Below are positions 21,450 through 33,600 of a DNA stretch of 64,000 nt, piece by piece; within the stretch, counting starts at the first letter, position 1; each line of letters starts with the position of its first letter. The stretch is from positions 4,851,001 to 4,915,000 of the forward strand of contig NC_088916.1 in NCBI RefSeq assembly GCF_963576675.1, read 5' to 3'. The position numbers and the translations under genes were made by a program. Below the pieces are notes generated by a model that was not told the origin of the DNA, did not search any database, and saw nothing but the letters and a program-made list of their open reading frames with translations. The DNA comes from Euphorbia lathyris (taxonomy: Eukaryota > Streptophyta > Magnoliopsida > Malpighiales > Euphorbiaceae).

Positions 21450-23747
21450 CTAGTCGAAACCCGTGCGATGCATGGAATATGGAACTTTTATATAATTTAG
21501 ATAAATAAAAAAATTGACATGTTTACTTTTAAGTAATTTTATATCATGTTATGAAATTTTTCTATATTATGTATATTTGAAATTAATATACATTTTTTTT
21601 TGAAACAATACATTTTTTATTGATAATTCAAATTAAATTAAATTAATTTTAAAAATAATTGATTAATTTTTTATAGAATTTTAATTAAAGGTGAATGATT
21701 TATTTATTTTTACAAAATTCAATGATTTGTACTTTTTAATAATTTTAATACATTTTCATATTTTTTATAACAGAATTCTGTGATACAATGATAATAAAAT
21801 AGGAGGTTAATTAACTAATATAATAGAATATAATGAAAAACCAAAAATTGAATTAAACTACAATTAAAATTAAATATTATATCTACGATATAAAAGAATT
21901 ACAATCTATATTACAATGGAAGCAACATCAATATATTATGCTATAAACTATTACAATCAATACTTTTTTAATGTTGCACATGAAGAAACTTTATCAATTC
22001 AATATGTTACATATAAAAAAAATAAAATTCATAAAAATTAGTCACAAATTCATCTTGATGATAACCATTTTTCTTGATGGAATTTCATGATAACCAAGTA
22101 TTTGAATTCAATTATTCATTATGCTACAATAACCCAATATATCTAATTGAATCAGCTTAAAGTGATGATTTCTCCTATTTTCATCTCGTAATATCTCATC
22201 AAGGTATTCAATCAATTTGTTCTTCATTCTTTCATTGTATAGAATATTAGTCACGCTCGCTTATTTGACTTCATTAATATTTTTAATAATTATATATTCT
22301 TGAATTTCGCAAGCAAGAAAAACAAATAAAAGAATAGAAAACAAAAATAAAGGGACAAAAAAGATAATTAGGATAGAACTATCTTCCTCTCATTTTTTTT
22401 CGAAAATAAAAGAGAATGTCAAGATATAAGCATATAAAGATGAGAGTGAAAACATTTTTTGCCGATTAATTAAATTTTTTATTTTTTTCTTAATGAAGTA
22501 TTAAGTCCATAAATTAAATAATTTCTTATTAATAATAATAATAATAATAATAAGATAACATAATTTATAATTGAAATAAACTAAATTGTAAGTATAATAT
22601 TTCAATACATCTTTAATATTTTTTTCAATATGTCTCCAACTGCAATGAACAACTATTGTGTGAAACTTTATATCTATTTGTACCAAAATGTATAAAAATA
22701 AAAAATATAATCCATATAAGTTAGATAAACTCAAACTAAAAAAATGAGTGGATTTCAATATGTTCCGAATTAGAAAAATTAATCTAACTTCAATTAAAGT
22801 TAACAATTGAGTTCATATAAAGCCGAAAATCTAAATTTTAGTTAGAGTTAACAATCGAAACGATAACACCTAGCAACATGTACTAAAAAAGAATACAAAT
22901 ATACAAAATCTTTATTTTAGTCATTTTGAAAGAGAAAAAGACAAATAAAAAAGAAAACATAGATAAGGTAGCGAGATGTGTGGAACCTGGGTAACGACAA
23001 AAATGGAATTTCATCTCTGAAAGATGAAACTATAACAACTATTGTTTAATAAAAACAAAACAACAACACAATTGAGAACAAAAATAACTACAATATATAT
23101 ATATAAAAAATCGAATAATTACCTTAGAAACATAAGAATTTCTTGTAATTTTTGTTACTTTTGTGTTTTCCAATTTTAGTTGTCCATGCATCTTTTATTT
23201 CTATCAGATTTCTTCAATTGGAGATACCGATTTGAAAAAAAAAAGACAAATAAAAAAGAAAACATGGATAAGGTAGCAAGAGGTATAGAATCTAGGCAAC
23301 GACAGAAATGGATCTGAAAGATGAAACTATAACAACTATTGTTTAATAAAAATAAAACAACAACACAATTGAGAACAAAATAACTACAACATATGAAAAA
23401 AATCGAATAATTACCTTCAGAAATATAATACTATCTATCATGGTCAATGAATATAATGGTGGAATACTACCTATCATGCTTTATATAGAAGTTTATTTGT
23501 GACTTTTGGATTTCCTTTGCTTTGTCTTTTTTATCTTCCTATAATTCTTACTGTCTTTTATTATTTTAATTAATAGGTTAGTAATTGTTTAATATATTAT
23601 AAATATAAATTTGTTATTTTCAATTAATTAAATCTTTTTTATTTTGATTTTTTACTACGTTGACAACTCATGAAAAATGTCTCTAAAACACTTTTCCTCA
23701 TTTTTCTCTGCTTCCGCTATTATATAAGCAATTATATATAGTATAGA
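21450..23747 (-). mobile_element. Non-autonomous Helitron
   Basis: Read on the minus strand it starts TCTATACTATATATAATTGC after a host A and ends with a short hairpin (CCATGCATCGCACGG, 6-bp stem with one G-T pair, 3-nt loop), TTTCGACTAG, then a host T. A 5' TC, a 3' hairpin about 8 nt before CTAG, and insertion between A and T without target duplication are the Helitron signature. At 2298 bp it has no RepHel protein, so it depends on a helper. Near its 5' end it contains a tandemly duplicated block (22930-23430). Confidence 0.83.
22930..23430. repeat. About 310-bp-period duplication inside the Helitron
   Basis: The block running from GACAAATAAAAAAGAAAACA through GATGAAACTATAACAACTAT and GAACAAAATAACTAC to AATCGAATAATTACCTT occurs near 22936-23125 and again near 23246-23420. 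Only scattered differences and a short deletion separate the copies. About 120 bp of other sequence lies between them. Confidence 0.8.
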
Positions 23748-24136
23748 TTTGGTCATTCACCGTTAAATCTAGATTTATTAAAATTTTAGAATGAAGATTC
23801 AAAACATTTTAAGACTTAGATTTAATAAATATATAACAGTGAATAACTTGCTGTATGTATCAAAATGGGCAATATGTGACCTCCCTCGAGAAGGGAAATG
23901 ATAACTTATTTGTGATTTAATAATCCATTTTGTGATTCAAATTTCAACGATATTATTTTCTCGAGCACTCAACCTATTTGGAGAGGAAAAGATAACATTT
24001 TCAATTGTTAAAATATCAATGATTCTTACAAATTTTGTTTGACTCTCTTTTCTTCTTTCCACATTCAATTGAAGGAAATAAATTTCCGTTTGATCCTTCT
24101 ATTTGTTACGTGGTCCTAATACGGTAATAACTTCTA

Positions 24137-24589
24137 CAGTAAAACCTCTATATAGAAATACAATTGGGATCGAACTATTTATATAACAATTGAGAGGTTA
24201 TTACTAAATAGAGGTTGGTATAATTATGTCTATAATCAATACCCAAAAGTTTACAAAATCAAGCCTTATAATTATGCCTATAATCAAGCCCTGTAATTAT
24301 GCCTAATACAAATCAATCAATAATATATTTCCTAAATAATAATAGGGTGTTTCCCACTCATAGATAATTTCAATAGTTTTTTTTAATATTTTATAATTTA
24401 GTTTGAATTTTTAATATATATTACTATATAGAGGCATGGTTTCTAAAGGTGGGATTTGAAAAGTGTATAACAAATAACATTTGGGAGGTTATTCCTATTT
24501 ATAACCGGGCCCAAGTTGGGACCGAGTTTTTTTATAACAAAATAGAGGTTATTCCTATATAGAGTATTCCTATATAGAGGTTTTACTGT
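24137..24589. mobile_element. Emigrant-like MITE (pogo/Tc1-mariner)
   Basis: Starts CAGTAAAACCTCTATATAG and ends with its complement, CTATATAGAGGTTTTACTG, with TA on both sides (24135-24136 and 24590-24591). The CAGTAAAACCTCTATA terminus and TA duplication match the Emigrant family of plant MITEs. The interior has further AGAGGTTATT repeats. No transposase. Confidence 0.87.
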
Positions 24590-24842
24590 ATTTAAAGTTT
24601 ATTAATATTAAACGATAATAGAAAAAGGTAAATCTGTTTAAGGAAATTGTTAATACATAGTCTGAGAATATTGTTGATTTAACAATGACGGAAGTGCATT
24701 CAATTATACGCAAGATTATTAAACATAATCACATTAAAGATAAATTGACGAATTATGTAAAGATTTTCACGGTATAAATATCTTTTGTAGAATTCCAAAT
24801 ATAAATTCAAAGGTGGACGCATGATAAAGTTACATGGTTGAA

Positions 24843-24975
24843 ATCATTCACCCACCATATTAAAATGTATTTTTAGATTGGTTGGGAGGGTAAATTTTTT
24901 AAAAGGGGTTGCTGATTAGATCATTTACCCACCGTATTAAAATGTATTTTTGGACCGTCTAGGAGGTGGGCAACC
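24843..24975. repeat. Two diverged direct repeats of about 50 bp
   Basis: ATCATTCACCCACCATATTA and ATCATTTACCCACCGTATTA each continue with AAATGTATTTTT and a G-rich end. They start at 24843 and about 24919. No function seen. The rest of 24590-25610 is AT-rich with no gene. Confidence 0.55.
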
Positions 24976-25619
24976 TCTGCTTCGATTACTTTGATTCACA
25001 TAGAAAAGCAAATTCGGAAGATAGAGATTCCCGTCTTTTACAAAAGAAGAAGAAAAAGGAAAGTTTTTCTTTTCGAGAGAATGAAAAATTATTTGTCTAG
25101 CGATTCATCGGTCCAAGTCTTATACAATTTCATTTGTCTAACTTCAATTTAATATATTGTTATTGTTATTCCGATTTGGTTTATTTTTTAGACTAAAATT
25201 TCCAACCGTTTCATGCGTCCTCCAACATAGTTCAAAGTAATATTACAATGACGAGAAATTTTATGGTACTCCGAGAGTAATATTCTACAATAAGATTTTT
25301 TTTTTTTAAAAACCCAACATTACCTTTGAATATATTTTTAGAATAAACAATATTTTTTTTTTTTATTTTAACTTCTTGCAAACCATCTCTTGTATTTGGA
25401 ATTTTCACCCTCTTGTTAATGAAAGGCATTTTCTGTTAAAATAAAAGGCTTATTTATACTTAAATATGTTTTTTTAGAAAAATGTAATTGTTTAATTAAT
25501 TTCTAGTTAAAAAATTACAATTCAGAAATACATCATATAAGATTTCATCTACATTCATATCATAGATCTTGTTTAATTATCTTGATATAACAATGATAGA
25601 CAATGATTAAAATTGTTTT

Positions 25620-25968
25620 TAGCACAACACCGGGAAACAAACTCCATCCAGAATTGACTTCAATCTTCTTCTTCAGGAATGACTTCATAATTTTTGAATG
25701 AACCAGATCTATGTGAATATAGACAAAACTCTTCTGTTTTTCTATGAAAGAAAACATGATAACACAAACCACGACCACCCATATAGGAATGAATACAAGA
25801 AAAAACTTCAAATAAAAGAGAAACCATCAAATCTAGTATAGTACTAGATTGATCGAAAGAATTATTTAATAAAGTAAAACAAAACAAAATATAGAAGGAC
25901 TTTATCTTTCGGCCCATCAACCTAAATGATGAACTTGAAAGTTTTCTTAACGGCTTAAAGTGTAACAT
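25620..25968 (-). pseudogene. Possible plastid-derived fragment (rpoC2-like?)
   Basis: The minus-strand frame 25660-25968 includes GGRGLCYHVFFHRKTEEFCL and YSHRSGSFKNYEVIPEEED. The style recalls plastid RNA polymerase beta'' segments, but I could not align it to a remembered sequence. It has no promoter or intron context and is preceded by AT-rich DNA. The plastid call is a guess; the open frame itself is real. Confidence 0.25.
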
Positions 25969-26530
25969 CCTGATCTAATACTATGTAGATATTATTCAAT
26001 TTGGACCAAATCCAATACCTTGGGCATTACAGGTTTAAAACGCGTCTACTTGTATTAGATTCTCATCTTAATAATAAGCCCCAACCACTCTTTCTCTATT
26101 TTCAATGTGCGATTCAGTTTGTTTCTACCCCCATCGCCACCCTTTAGGATTACTCCTTACTCAGACCTTCTACCCCAGCGCCACCCACTACGTACTTGGT
26201 CATTACAGGCCACCAGCTTCCGTCTGGTTCATCCCTGAACCATACATGGTACATGAAAATTCGGTTCTGATACCAATTGTAACATCGTGGCCTAATACCA
26301 TGTAGATATTGTCCGTTTTGGTCTAAAATCCAATATCTTGGATATTGCGGCTCTAAAACGCGTCTACTTGTATTAGATTTTAATCTTACCAATAAGTCCA
26401 AATCACCCTCTCTCCATTTCCGATGTGGGATTCAGTTCATTCCTGCCCCCCATCGTCAACCCTTAGAATCGCTCCTTCTTCAGGTGTTCTACCTTGACGC
26501 TACCCACTCCAAACGGGGTCATTACATTAA
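25968..26530. repeat. Tandem pair of about 250-bp repeat units
   Basis: Two diverged direct copies, about 25972-26250 and 26277-26528. They share TGTAACATC, TGTAGATATT, AAAACGCGTCTACTTGTATT, AGATT and a C-rich end (CCCCATCG, CTACC). The unit resembles an LTR-type dispersed repeat (TGTAACATC start). No 5-bp duplication was confirmed. Confidence 0.65.
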
Positions 26531-26695
26531 AGTTCTGTCAACGAACCAATTGAACTAAAAACTCAAACTGATAGTTAAGTTCGAAGAATAGTTTTATTAT
26601 AATCTGGGACACACCTCATGCGAATGCCCCTTAACCGTTTGGTCTAAAATGCTCTGATAGCATATTATATCGTTTGAATTAAAAGTTCATACTTA

Positions 26696-27332
26696 TTTTT
26701 TTTTTTTGGTAGAAAAGGAAAAGAAAAACGAACAACAACAAACTACCCGGGAATTAGCCTAGGGAAGCTAACCCCAATCCTATCTTCTAAGAGAAGATGA
26801 GAGATGAAACTAGGGGAAACAGGAAGGGTAGTAACGCCTAACGTCCCTTCATGGCCCGCCGCCGCCAAGCGATCAACAACACGATTCTGCTCTCTAAAAA
26901 TGTGTCTGAACTCTACGAACTCAAATGAGGAGCAAAGCCTTATAATAGCTTTGATGAGGTTGCGACTGTTAAGACCTATAGAATGATTCTCAGAAATCAT
27001 TTTGATTGCTTCCAAATTATCAGACTCCACAGAGAGTCTCTTAACACCCAGCCTTTTAGCAAGATTGATTCCAGTAAGAATAGCCCAGAGCTCCGCAGAA
27101 AAGGAAGAACCCAACCCTAAATTCTGGAAGAACCCAGAAAGCCAGACGCCCCCTGCATCTCTAAGCACACCTCCAGCCGCAATTTTATCGTTACTGAGGC
27201 AGGAACCATCAGTATTCAGCTTCACAACCCCCTCTCTTGGCCTGCTCCATCCCACGAGATGGACATCACAACACTGAGAGACTCTGACAAGGGACTCTCC
27301 TTTGAAACTATCGATAATAATAGAGAAGCATG
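26696..27332 (-). mobile_element. LINE 3' fragment with RNase H domain
   Basis: On the minus strand an open frame (27255-26743) encodes the whole RNase H-like domain: VVKLNTDGSCLSNDKIAAGG, SSFSAELWAILTG, RLSVESDNLEAIKMISENH, FREQNRVVDRLAA, ending GVSFPRLIPG. A poly(A) tail shows as T's at 26696-26707. It is the same family as 514-2587 and a very close match to 33062-33823, from which it differs by retaining two short segments. It is 5'-truncated near 27332, beside a 13-bp direct repeat GAGAAGCATGTAA (27323-27335, 27353-27365). It lies about 340 bp upstream of the P450 start codon. Confidence 0.88.
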
Positions 27333-27609
27333 TAAGAATGCTTTTATTATATGAGAAGCATGTAATTTAGTATCTTAATCCTACTTTGAAAAAAATTAGG
27401 TCAAAGATTTGTCTTCTAAGTAATTAGGTCAAAGATATATATTTTTCTTACTTAATATACAAGCATATATACATAACAGTAAAACTATACATTTATTTGT
27501 CATTATCACAATTATTATTATATAATTCAAGCATTTCGGGCAGTGTGAAGTAACATGTGCTCTTTCATTAATTTCTGTTTAATTTATTTATTTATTAATT
27601 ATGGGTTAC

Positions 27610-27617
27610 TATAAATA
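27610..27617 (+). promoter_or_regulatory. Putative TATA box of the P450 gene
   Basis: TATAAATA, 55-62 bp before the ATG at 27672. That would place transcription start near 27640 with a leader of about 30 nt. The upstream promoter is short, since LINE debris begins about 280 bp away. Confidence 0.5.
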
Positions 27618-27671
27618 GATGAAGCTGCTACACAATTCTGGAAAATTTCATAATCTAAAATTATTAAAAGA

Positions 27672-30600
27672 ATGGGAAATATATCAATAATAATGATCCC
27701 CTCATTATTAATAATTATATTTCTGATCATCTTCTCAAGAAATATTATAAGAAGAAGAAGAAAATACAGAAGATTACCAGGTGGAAGAAGAGGTTTTCCA
27801 TTGATTGGTGATAGCTTCAACTGGTATAAAGCTGTTGCAAGTTCTTATCCTTCTCAATTTGTTCATCAACAGGTATTTTCAGTTCAGTTTCGTAATCAAT
27901 TCAAATCAATCGAATTCTTAAATATTTACAGGTTTTTTAGATCTACGTAGTTGAAATTTATTTCTATCGTTGTTTTGAGAAGTGTGAATTTCCCTTGACA
28001 CACGAAATGTTAAAATTTGAACAGACTGGTTTGATCGTTATTTGACCAACTAATCGAACATTAGAAACAACGTTATTAATAAAATGAACCAATTTTTGGC
28101 ATTTTAATAAGTTGTTTGTGACAGTAATAACGTAGTAAATAGTTTAAGCACTTTTTTATTTAACTTATATATGACTGACTTAATTGTTAGCATTCTAGCA
28201 GATTCTTTTTAATTATATTAGTAATATAATAAAATTTTTTAATTGTAATTAATATTTGAAATATTCCATTTGATAATTAAATAACGGATCAAATAATTAT
28301 TAATCAAACTGTTCAAATTTTCTGTCAAATAGGATTAAATTGATTTTGCTTCAAATGTTAGAACTAAAATTTTAGCATTTCTTATGTTGTGGAGAATGTA
28401 AATCTGAACTTCCAAAAAATAAATAAATAATAGCAGCAAATGGTGTTTTTTTAGGATATGGTCCAAATTCGCTCTTCTCGTTTTTTTGGAAAGTGCAGGT
28501 TTACCTAAGTACGAAATAGTAAAATTTTACCTTCCAATATTTAAAAACAAGATCAATTCTACTTCTACATGATAAAAAAAAATTAAACGGATTGGTTTTA
28601 CCTTTATTTGACTAACCAATCGGACATTCCAAATAAATGTATCAATAAAGTGAAACGATTTTGTTCCATTTGAACAAGTCGTTTGTAACTATCTTAATAA
28701 CGTAGTAAATATTTCAAACAGTTTTTTTTATTAACGTATGTGTGGCAGAGTTAATTGTTAGCATTCTAGCGATTCTTTTGTAACTAGACATGTTCATGGC
28801 CAGCCCAACGGACTTTTATTTAAAAATGCTCAGTCCAGGTCCAGTTCCCTGTTAATTTAGGTGGATTGGACTCGGGTTGGGCTTGGATTATAAAATCAAA
28901 TCCCAAACCCAGCCCATAGAAGCCACCTAAATATATGTATAGTTTTTACTAATAAAAAAAGTATACTTAAAAATAAATATTAATATATAAATATATTAAT
29001 TAATATTAATAGGCAGACCGGGCTGGACCGGCCGGTACTATTTTTATAAATCCCAAACCCGTCTAAAATATAAGCTGGCTTTAGCGGACATAGACCTAAG
29101 GTCAATTTTTCTTTTTCAAGCCCGACCCAAAAGATACGGGCCTGGACGGGTACCTGGATCCGTAAACAGATCTATTTGTAGCTATACGTAAACCAGTGAA
29201 TTCAAATTTTTCATCAAGATAAAATTAATCTTGCTTCTAATAGTAAATTTTTACCATTTTGTTTTAGAGGTAAATCCGAACTTCTCCAAAAACAATAGGA
29301 GCAAATTTACACCTTATTTTTTTATTTTTAATTATAAATCGCTTCCGCTAAATTATCGTAATACGTTTTCCACAGTCAATCAGGTACGGGAAGATATTCC
29401 GTTGCAGTTTATTTGGAAAATGGGCAGTTGTATCAGCAGATCCAAATTTCAATAAATTTATAATGCAGAATGAAGGGAAATTATTTAAATCAAGTTATCC
29501 AAAATCATTTAGAGATTTAGTTGGTAAAAATGGAGTAATTACAGTTCAAGGAGATCAACAGAAGAAACTCCATGGAATAGCTTCAAATATAATGCGTTTA
29601 GATAAGCTTCAAAAGCCTCATTTTCTTCAACATATTCAATCTGTTATTGTTGAAAGTTGCATCAATTTTCATGATAATCAAGTCATTTTCCTCCAAGATG
29701 TTTGTAGGAAGGTAAGTAATTTTCTTTTCTCTTTTGATTCAAATTTAGTTTTCTTTTTTCTACATAATGTAGGGTTGTGAACGGGAGTTCTTATATTAAG
29801 CACCGGGTTTTCCATGTCATTCGGAGGACCCCTAATTCACATTTGGACACATGTATTGTGACCCCACGTAATAATTAAAATAGTGAGGCCTTTTATAATA
29901 TACGTGGATCCATGTTACACGTGTTGACATGGAGAACCGGGTGCTTCTAATAATTTGCCTATGAACGAGGCAAGATATTCCGTTCTCATAGAGATCGTCC
30001 CAATGTAGGATCTTTTACTGATTTCTTAGGACTAATTTCAAAATATGATTTCACATTTTTCTTGAAGATTGGTATTCGTAGTTGACTGAATTTTTATTTT
30101 TCTAAATTTAGCGGTTTGTTAAATTTTGATAGTGATAGGAATAAAAAAAAAGATGATTTTATCGGATCCTTACTGGATTCAATAATTTTTTTTATTATTA
30201 TTATTTTATTAAAATATAAAATAATTATTTTATTTGTTGCTTTATTCAGAACCATTAACGATTTTAAAATGATTTTTTTAAGAATTAAATAATAAAAAAT
30301 GATGATTTTGAAAAATAAAAAATGTGGTTCCATAGTAAATATGATAAGATAATAAACAATAATTTTTAAAAATTTTCTTTTGAGATTGTTATTGGCCAAA
30401 TTTGGAAAAATAATTTTTTTTTTGCCAATCTGCAAAAAAAAAAAAAAAAATGAAACCATATGACATTGATTTGAAATTAACATTTTTTTAAGGATAATGT
30501 ATCAAAATGACTTCAAAGTTAGGGAAGTGCCAAATTTAACTCCAACGTACAAAATAACAGCATTTTAGTCTCAACGTTTCAGAAATGGTATTAATTTAGT

Positions 30601-33600
30601 CATGAGTTCGTTACCGGGACTAAATTGGTACTATTTCTCAAACATTGAGACTACAATTATGATATTTTGCACATTGAGATTAAATTGGTATTTTCTCAAA
30701 AAAAATTAAATCTATTTTGATATCTTATTTTTTTTTAAGTTGGAGCCGGATGGAGAATTCATTCCTTGTCCACCGGAGATCTATCTGCGGTTTTATAGGG
30801 AATTTTTGAAATTATTAATAGGAATAAGGTCTAAATTTGTCTCAATCGTTTTTTGAGAAGTGCATATTTGTCCCTTAACTTATGAAATTGTACAAATTTA
30901 TCCCAAACATTTCAGCTAAATCAATTTTATCCATGTTCAACAAAAAAAAAATTTGAACGGGCTAGTTCGACAGTTATCTAACTAACATATATGACCTTCC
31001 AAACAAGTTTAGCGATAAACTAAAACATTTTCTATGCATTTTGACATTAATTTGATAGACATAATTAATATTTGGATGGTTCTATATATCTGTTAAATAA
31101 CTATCGAACTAGTCTGTTCAAATTTTTGATTAAGCATAGATAAAATTGATTTTCCTTGAAAACGTTAGGGGTAAAATTGTACAATTTCGTACGTTAAGGG
31201 GGTAAAATTTGCACATATATAAGACCTTGCCCATTATTTATATACATATTCTTAAAATATTAATTTAATTTTATACACTTGAAAATTTTCAAGTTATGAC
31301 ACTAATAAAAGAATTATACATATTATTTGTATATAAATATTGAATTATTATATATATGTTTTATTAATTCTATATTTCATTATATAAATTTAATTTTTTA
31401 TTTAATATTTTAAGTAAATAAAAATAAAATCCCTACGACGCAAATTGAAGAGAGATTTTTCCTCGGTTCATATATAGAGAGAAAGATAAAAATTCTCTGA
31501 AATATTTGGGAATGAGGATGGAGAAATCATTCTTTATCCCCGTAATTGCTCTGTTTACAACCCTAAAAGAGATAAACAACCCTAAAAGAGGGTGTTCGCT
31601 ATGGTTACTTTGTTTTTTACAAAGTACCGTTACTTGGTGTGGTTTTCACCATTGGATTAATTTTATGCTCTATCATCCAATGGTGAAAACCACACCAAGT
31701 AACGGTACTTTGTAAAAAACAAAGTAACCATAACGGGCACCAAGAGATGTATTAAGATATAAATAGTGAATGAAATGCAGGTTGCAATCAATCTAATGGT
31801 AAATCAGCTAATGGGAGTATCAACAGAAAAAGAAGTAAATGAAATGGCTGAATTATTTTCAAACTTCGTTGATGGATGTTTATCGATTCCTATCAATTTC
31901 CCCGGTTTCACTTATTATACTGCCCTCAAGGTACGAATACTATCCTTTTCTTTCTTACTTTTTTCCGTTTTCAGTAGCTCTGTAAATTTTAGATACGATA
32001 ATACGAGTTACATAGATAATTCGCCTGACACGATCTGTTTGATATAAATATTATTTTTACTACATTTAAATCGTATATAATATATATAACACAATTATGA
32101 AACAATAATAAATTTTGACACACGTAAGTGTAATCCCTAAATTTAGTTTGATTAAGTCCAATGTTTAAATTTAGGGTTAAATACATGAATATCATAATTA
32201 AGTACAAAATTACAACTAAGTCATATCACCAAACTTAATTCTTAATATGTCATTATTCTTTATATATTATGATTTTACACCATAATTAGTCGATTGGTTC
32301 TCTGGAATGGATTGATCGGGGAAGGTAGATCCTCTATGGATTGGGCTCTTTCTTGCGGCATTCTCCTTTCTTCTTTCTCCTCGTCTTTGTGAATACGAAA
32401 GAAATGTTTTCTGACTCTTGGAGAATCCACAGCTTTAGAATCTATCCCTTTCTTACCGAAACTAGAAGATTGAAAAAAGCAGGGCAAGTGGGAGATAGTC
32501 AATTTCTAGTCAATTTTGTTCTTTTTTTCTTTCTATAGTGGAGATAGTCGCACGTAATGACAGATCACGGCCATATTATTTAACGCTTGATGTCCGGCAT
32601 TTCGAGAGGCATATGAATAGTGAATATATCCCCCTTCCTAAAGACCCACGAAAAGGGGGTATTCTTGTCTTTCACTCTCCTTACTTTTCTTGTGGGGAAG
32701 AGCTGCTTTTCATCACTCGTTCAAAAGCCACTTTAGTTGGCCTGGGGTTGGTAAGGCGAAATGGGGCCACCGTCGAGCAACTAACTTTCTTCATACGTAG
32801 GCCTTCCTACTGCCTATCTTCGCCTTCCAAACCAGAGTTAGGAAATCGATCTGAAAGCTCGAACTCGTTTAGGGCGGTTAGGATATTCAACAATTCTATC
32901 TTACAAGTCCTCGTTTAGAAAACCTGGGAATTTGGACATAGAAATGTCAATGTCAAATAGGAAGAAAGTGTAACTGAAATATCCCAAGCCTATCCCGCTG
33001 GTAGCCTTTCTACGCTATGCTATTTTGGATCAAGAGCGCCAAAGGCCAGGCTTTCGGGTTGCGTGGCAGATCAAGGGTCTCCTTTCAAAGTGTTAGAGGA
33101 AAGTTGCTTCCATACATGGAGCATGGTGACATTTTCTTTGCTATTATCTGTCACCAAGTTTGGAAATGGAGAAACGAAGAGATTTTTGGAGATAAAACTA
33201 TTTTTATGACAAACTTAGCTGATTTCTTCTCGAAAAAACTTTTCTCTATTATCGATAGTTTCAAAGGAGAGTCCCTTGCCAGAGCCTCTCAGTGTTGTGA
33301 TGTCCATCTCGTGGGATGGAGCAGGCCAAGAGAGGGGGTTGTGAAGCTGAATACTGATGGTTCCTGCCTTAGAGATGCAGGGGGCGCCTGGCTTTCTGGG
33401 TTCTCCCAGAATTTAGGGTTGGGTTCTTCTTTTTATGCGGAGCTCTGGGCTATTCTTACTGGAATCAATCTTGCTAAAAGGCTCTCTGTGGAGTCTGATA
33501 ATTTGGAAGCAATCAAAATGATTTCTGAGAATCATTCTATGGGTCTTAACAGTCGCAACCTCATCAAAGCTATTAAAAAGCTTTGCTCCTCCTTTGAGTT

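Noticed and set aside
22930..23430. CRISPR-like repeat-spacer structure
   Set aside because: Only two long diverged units in a plant Helitron; no short regular repeats anywhere in the window.
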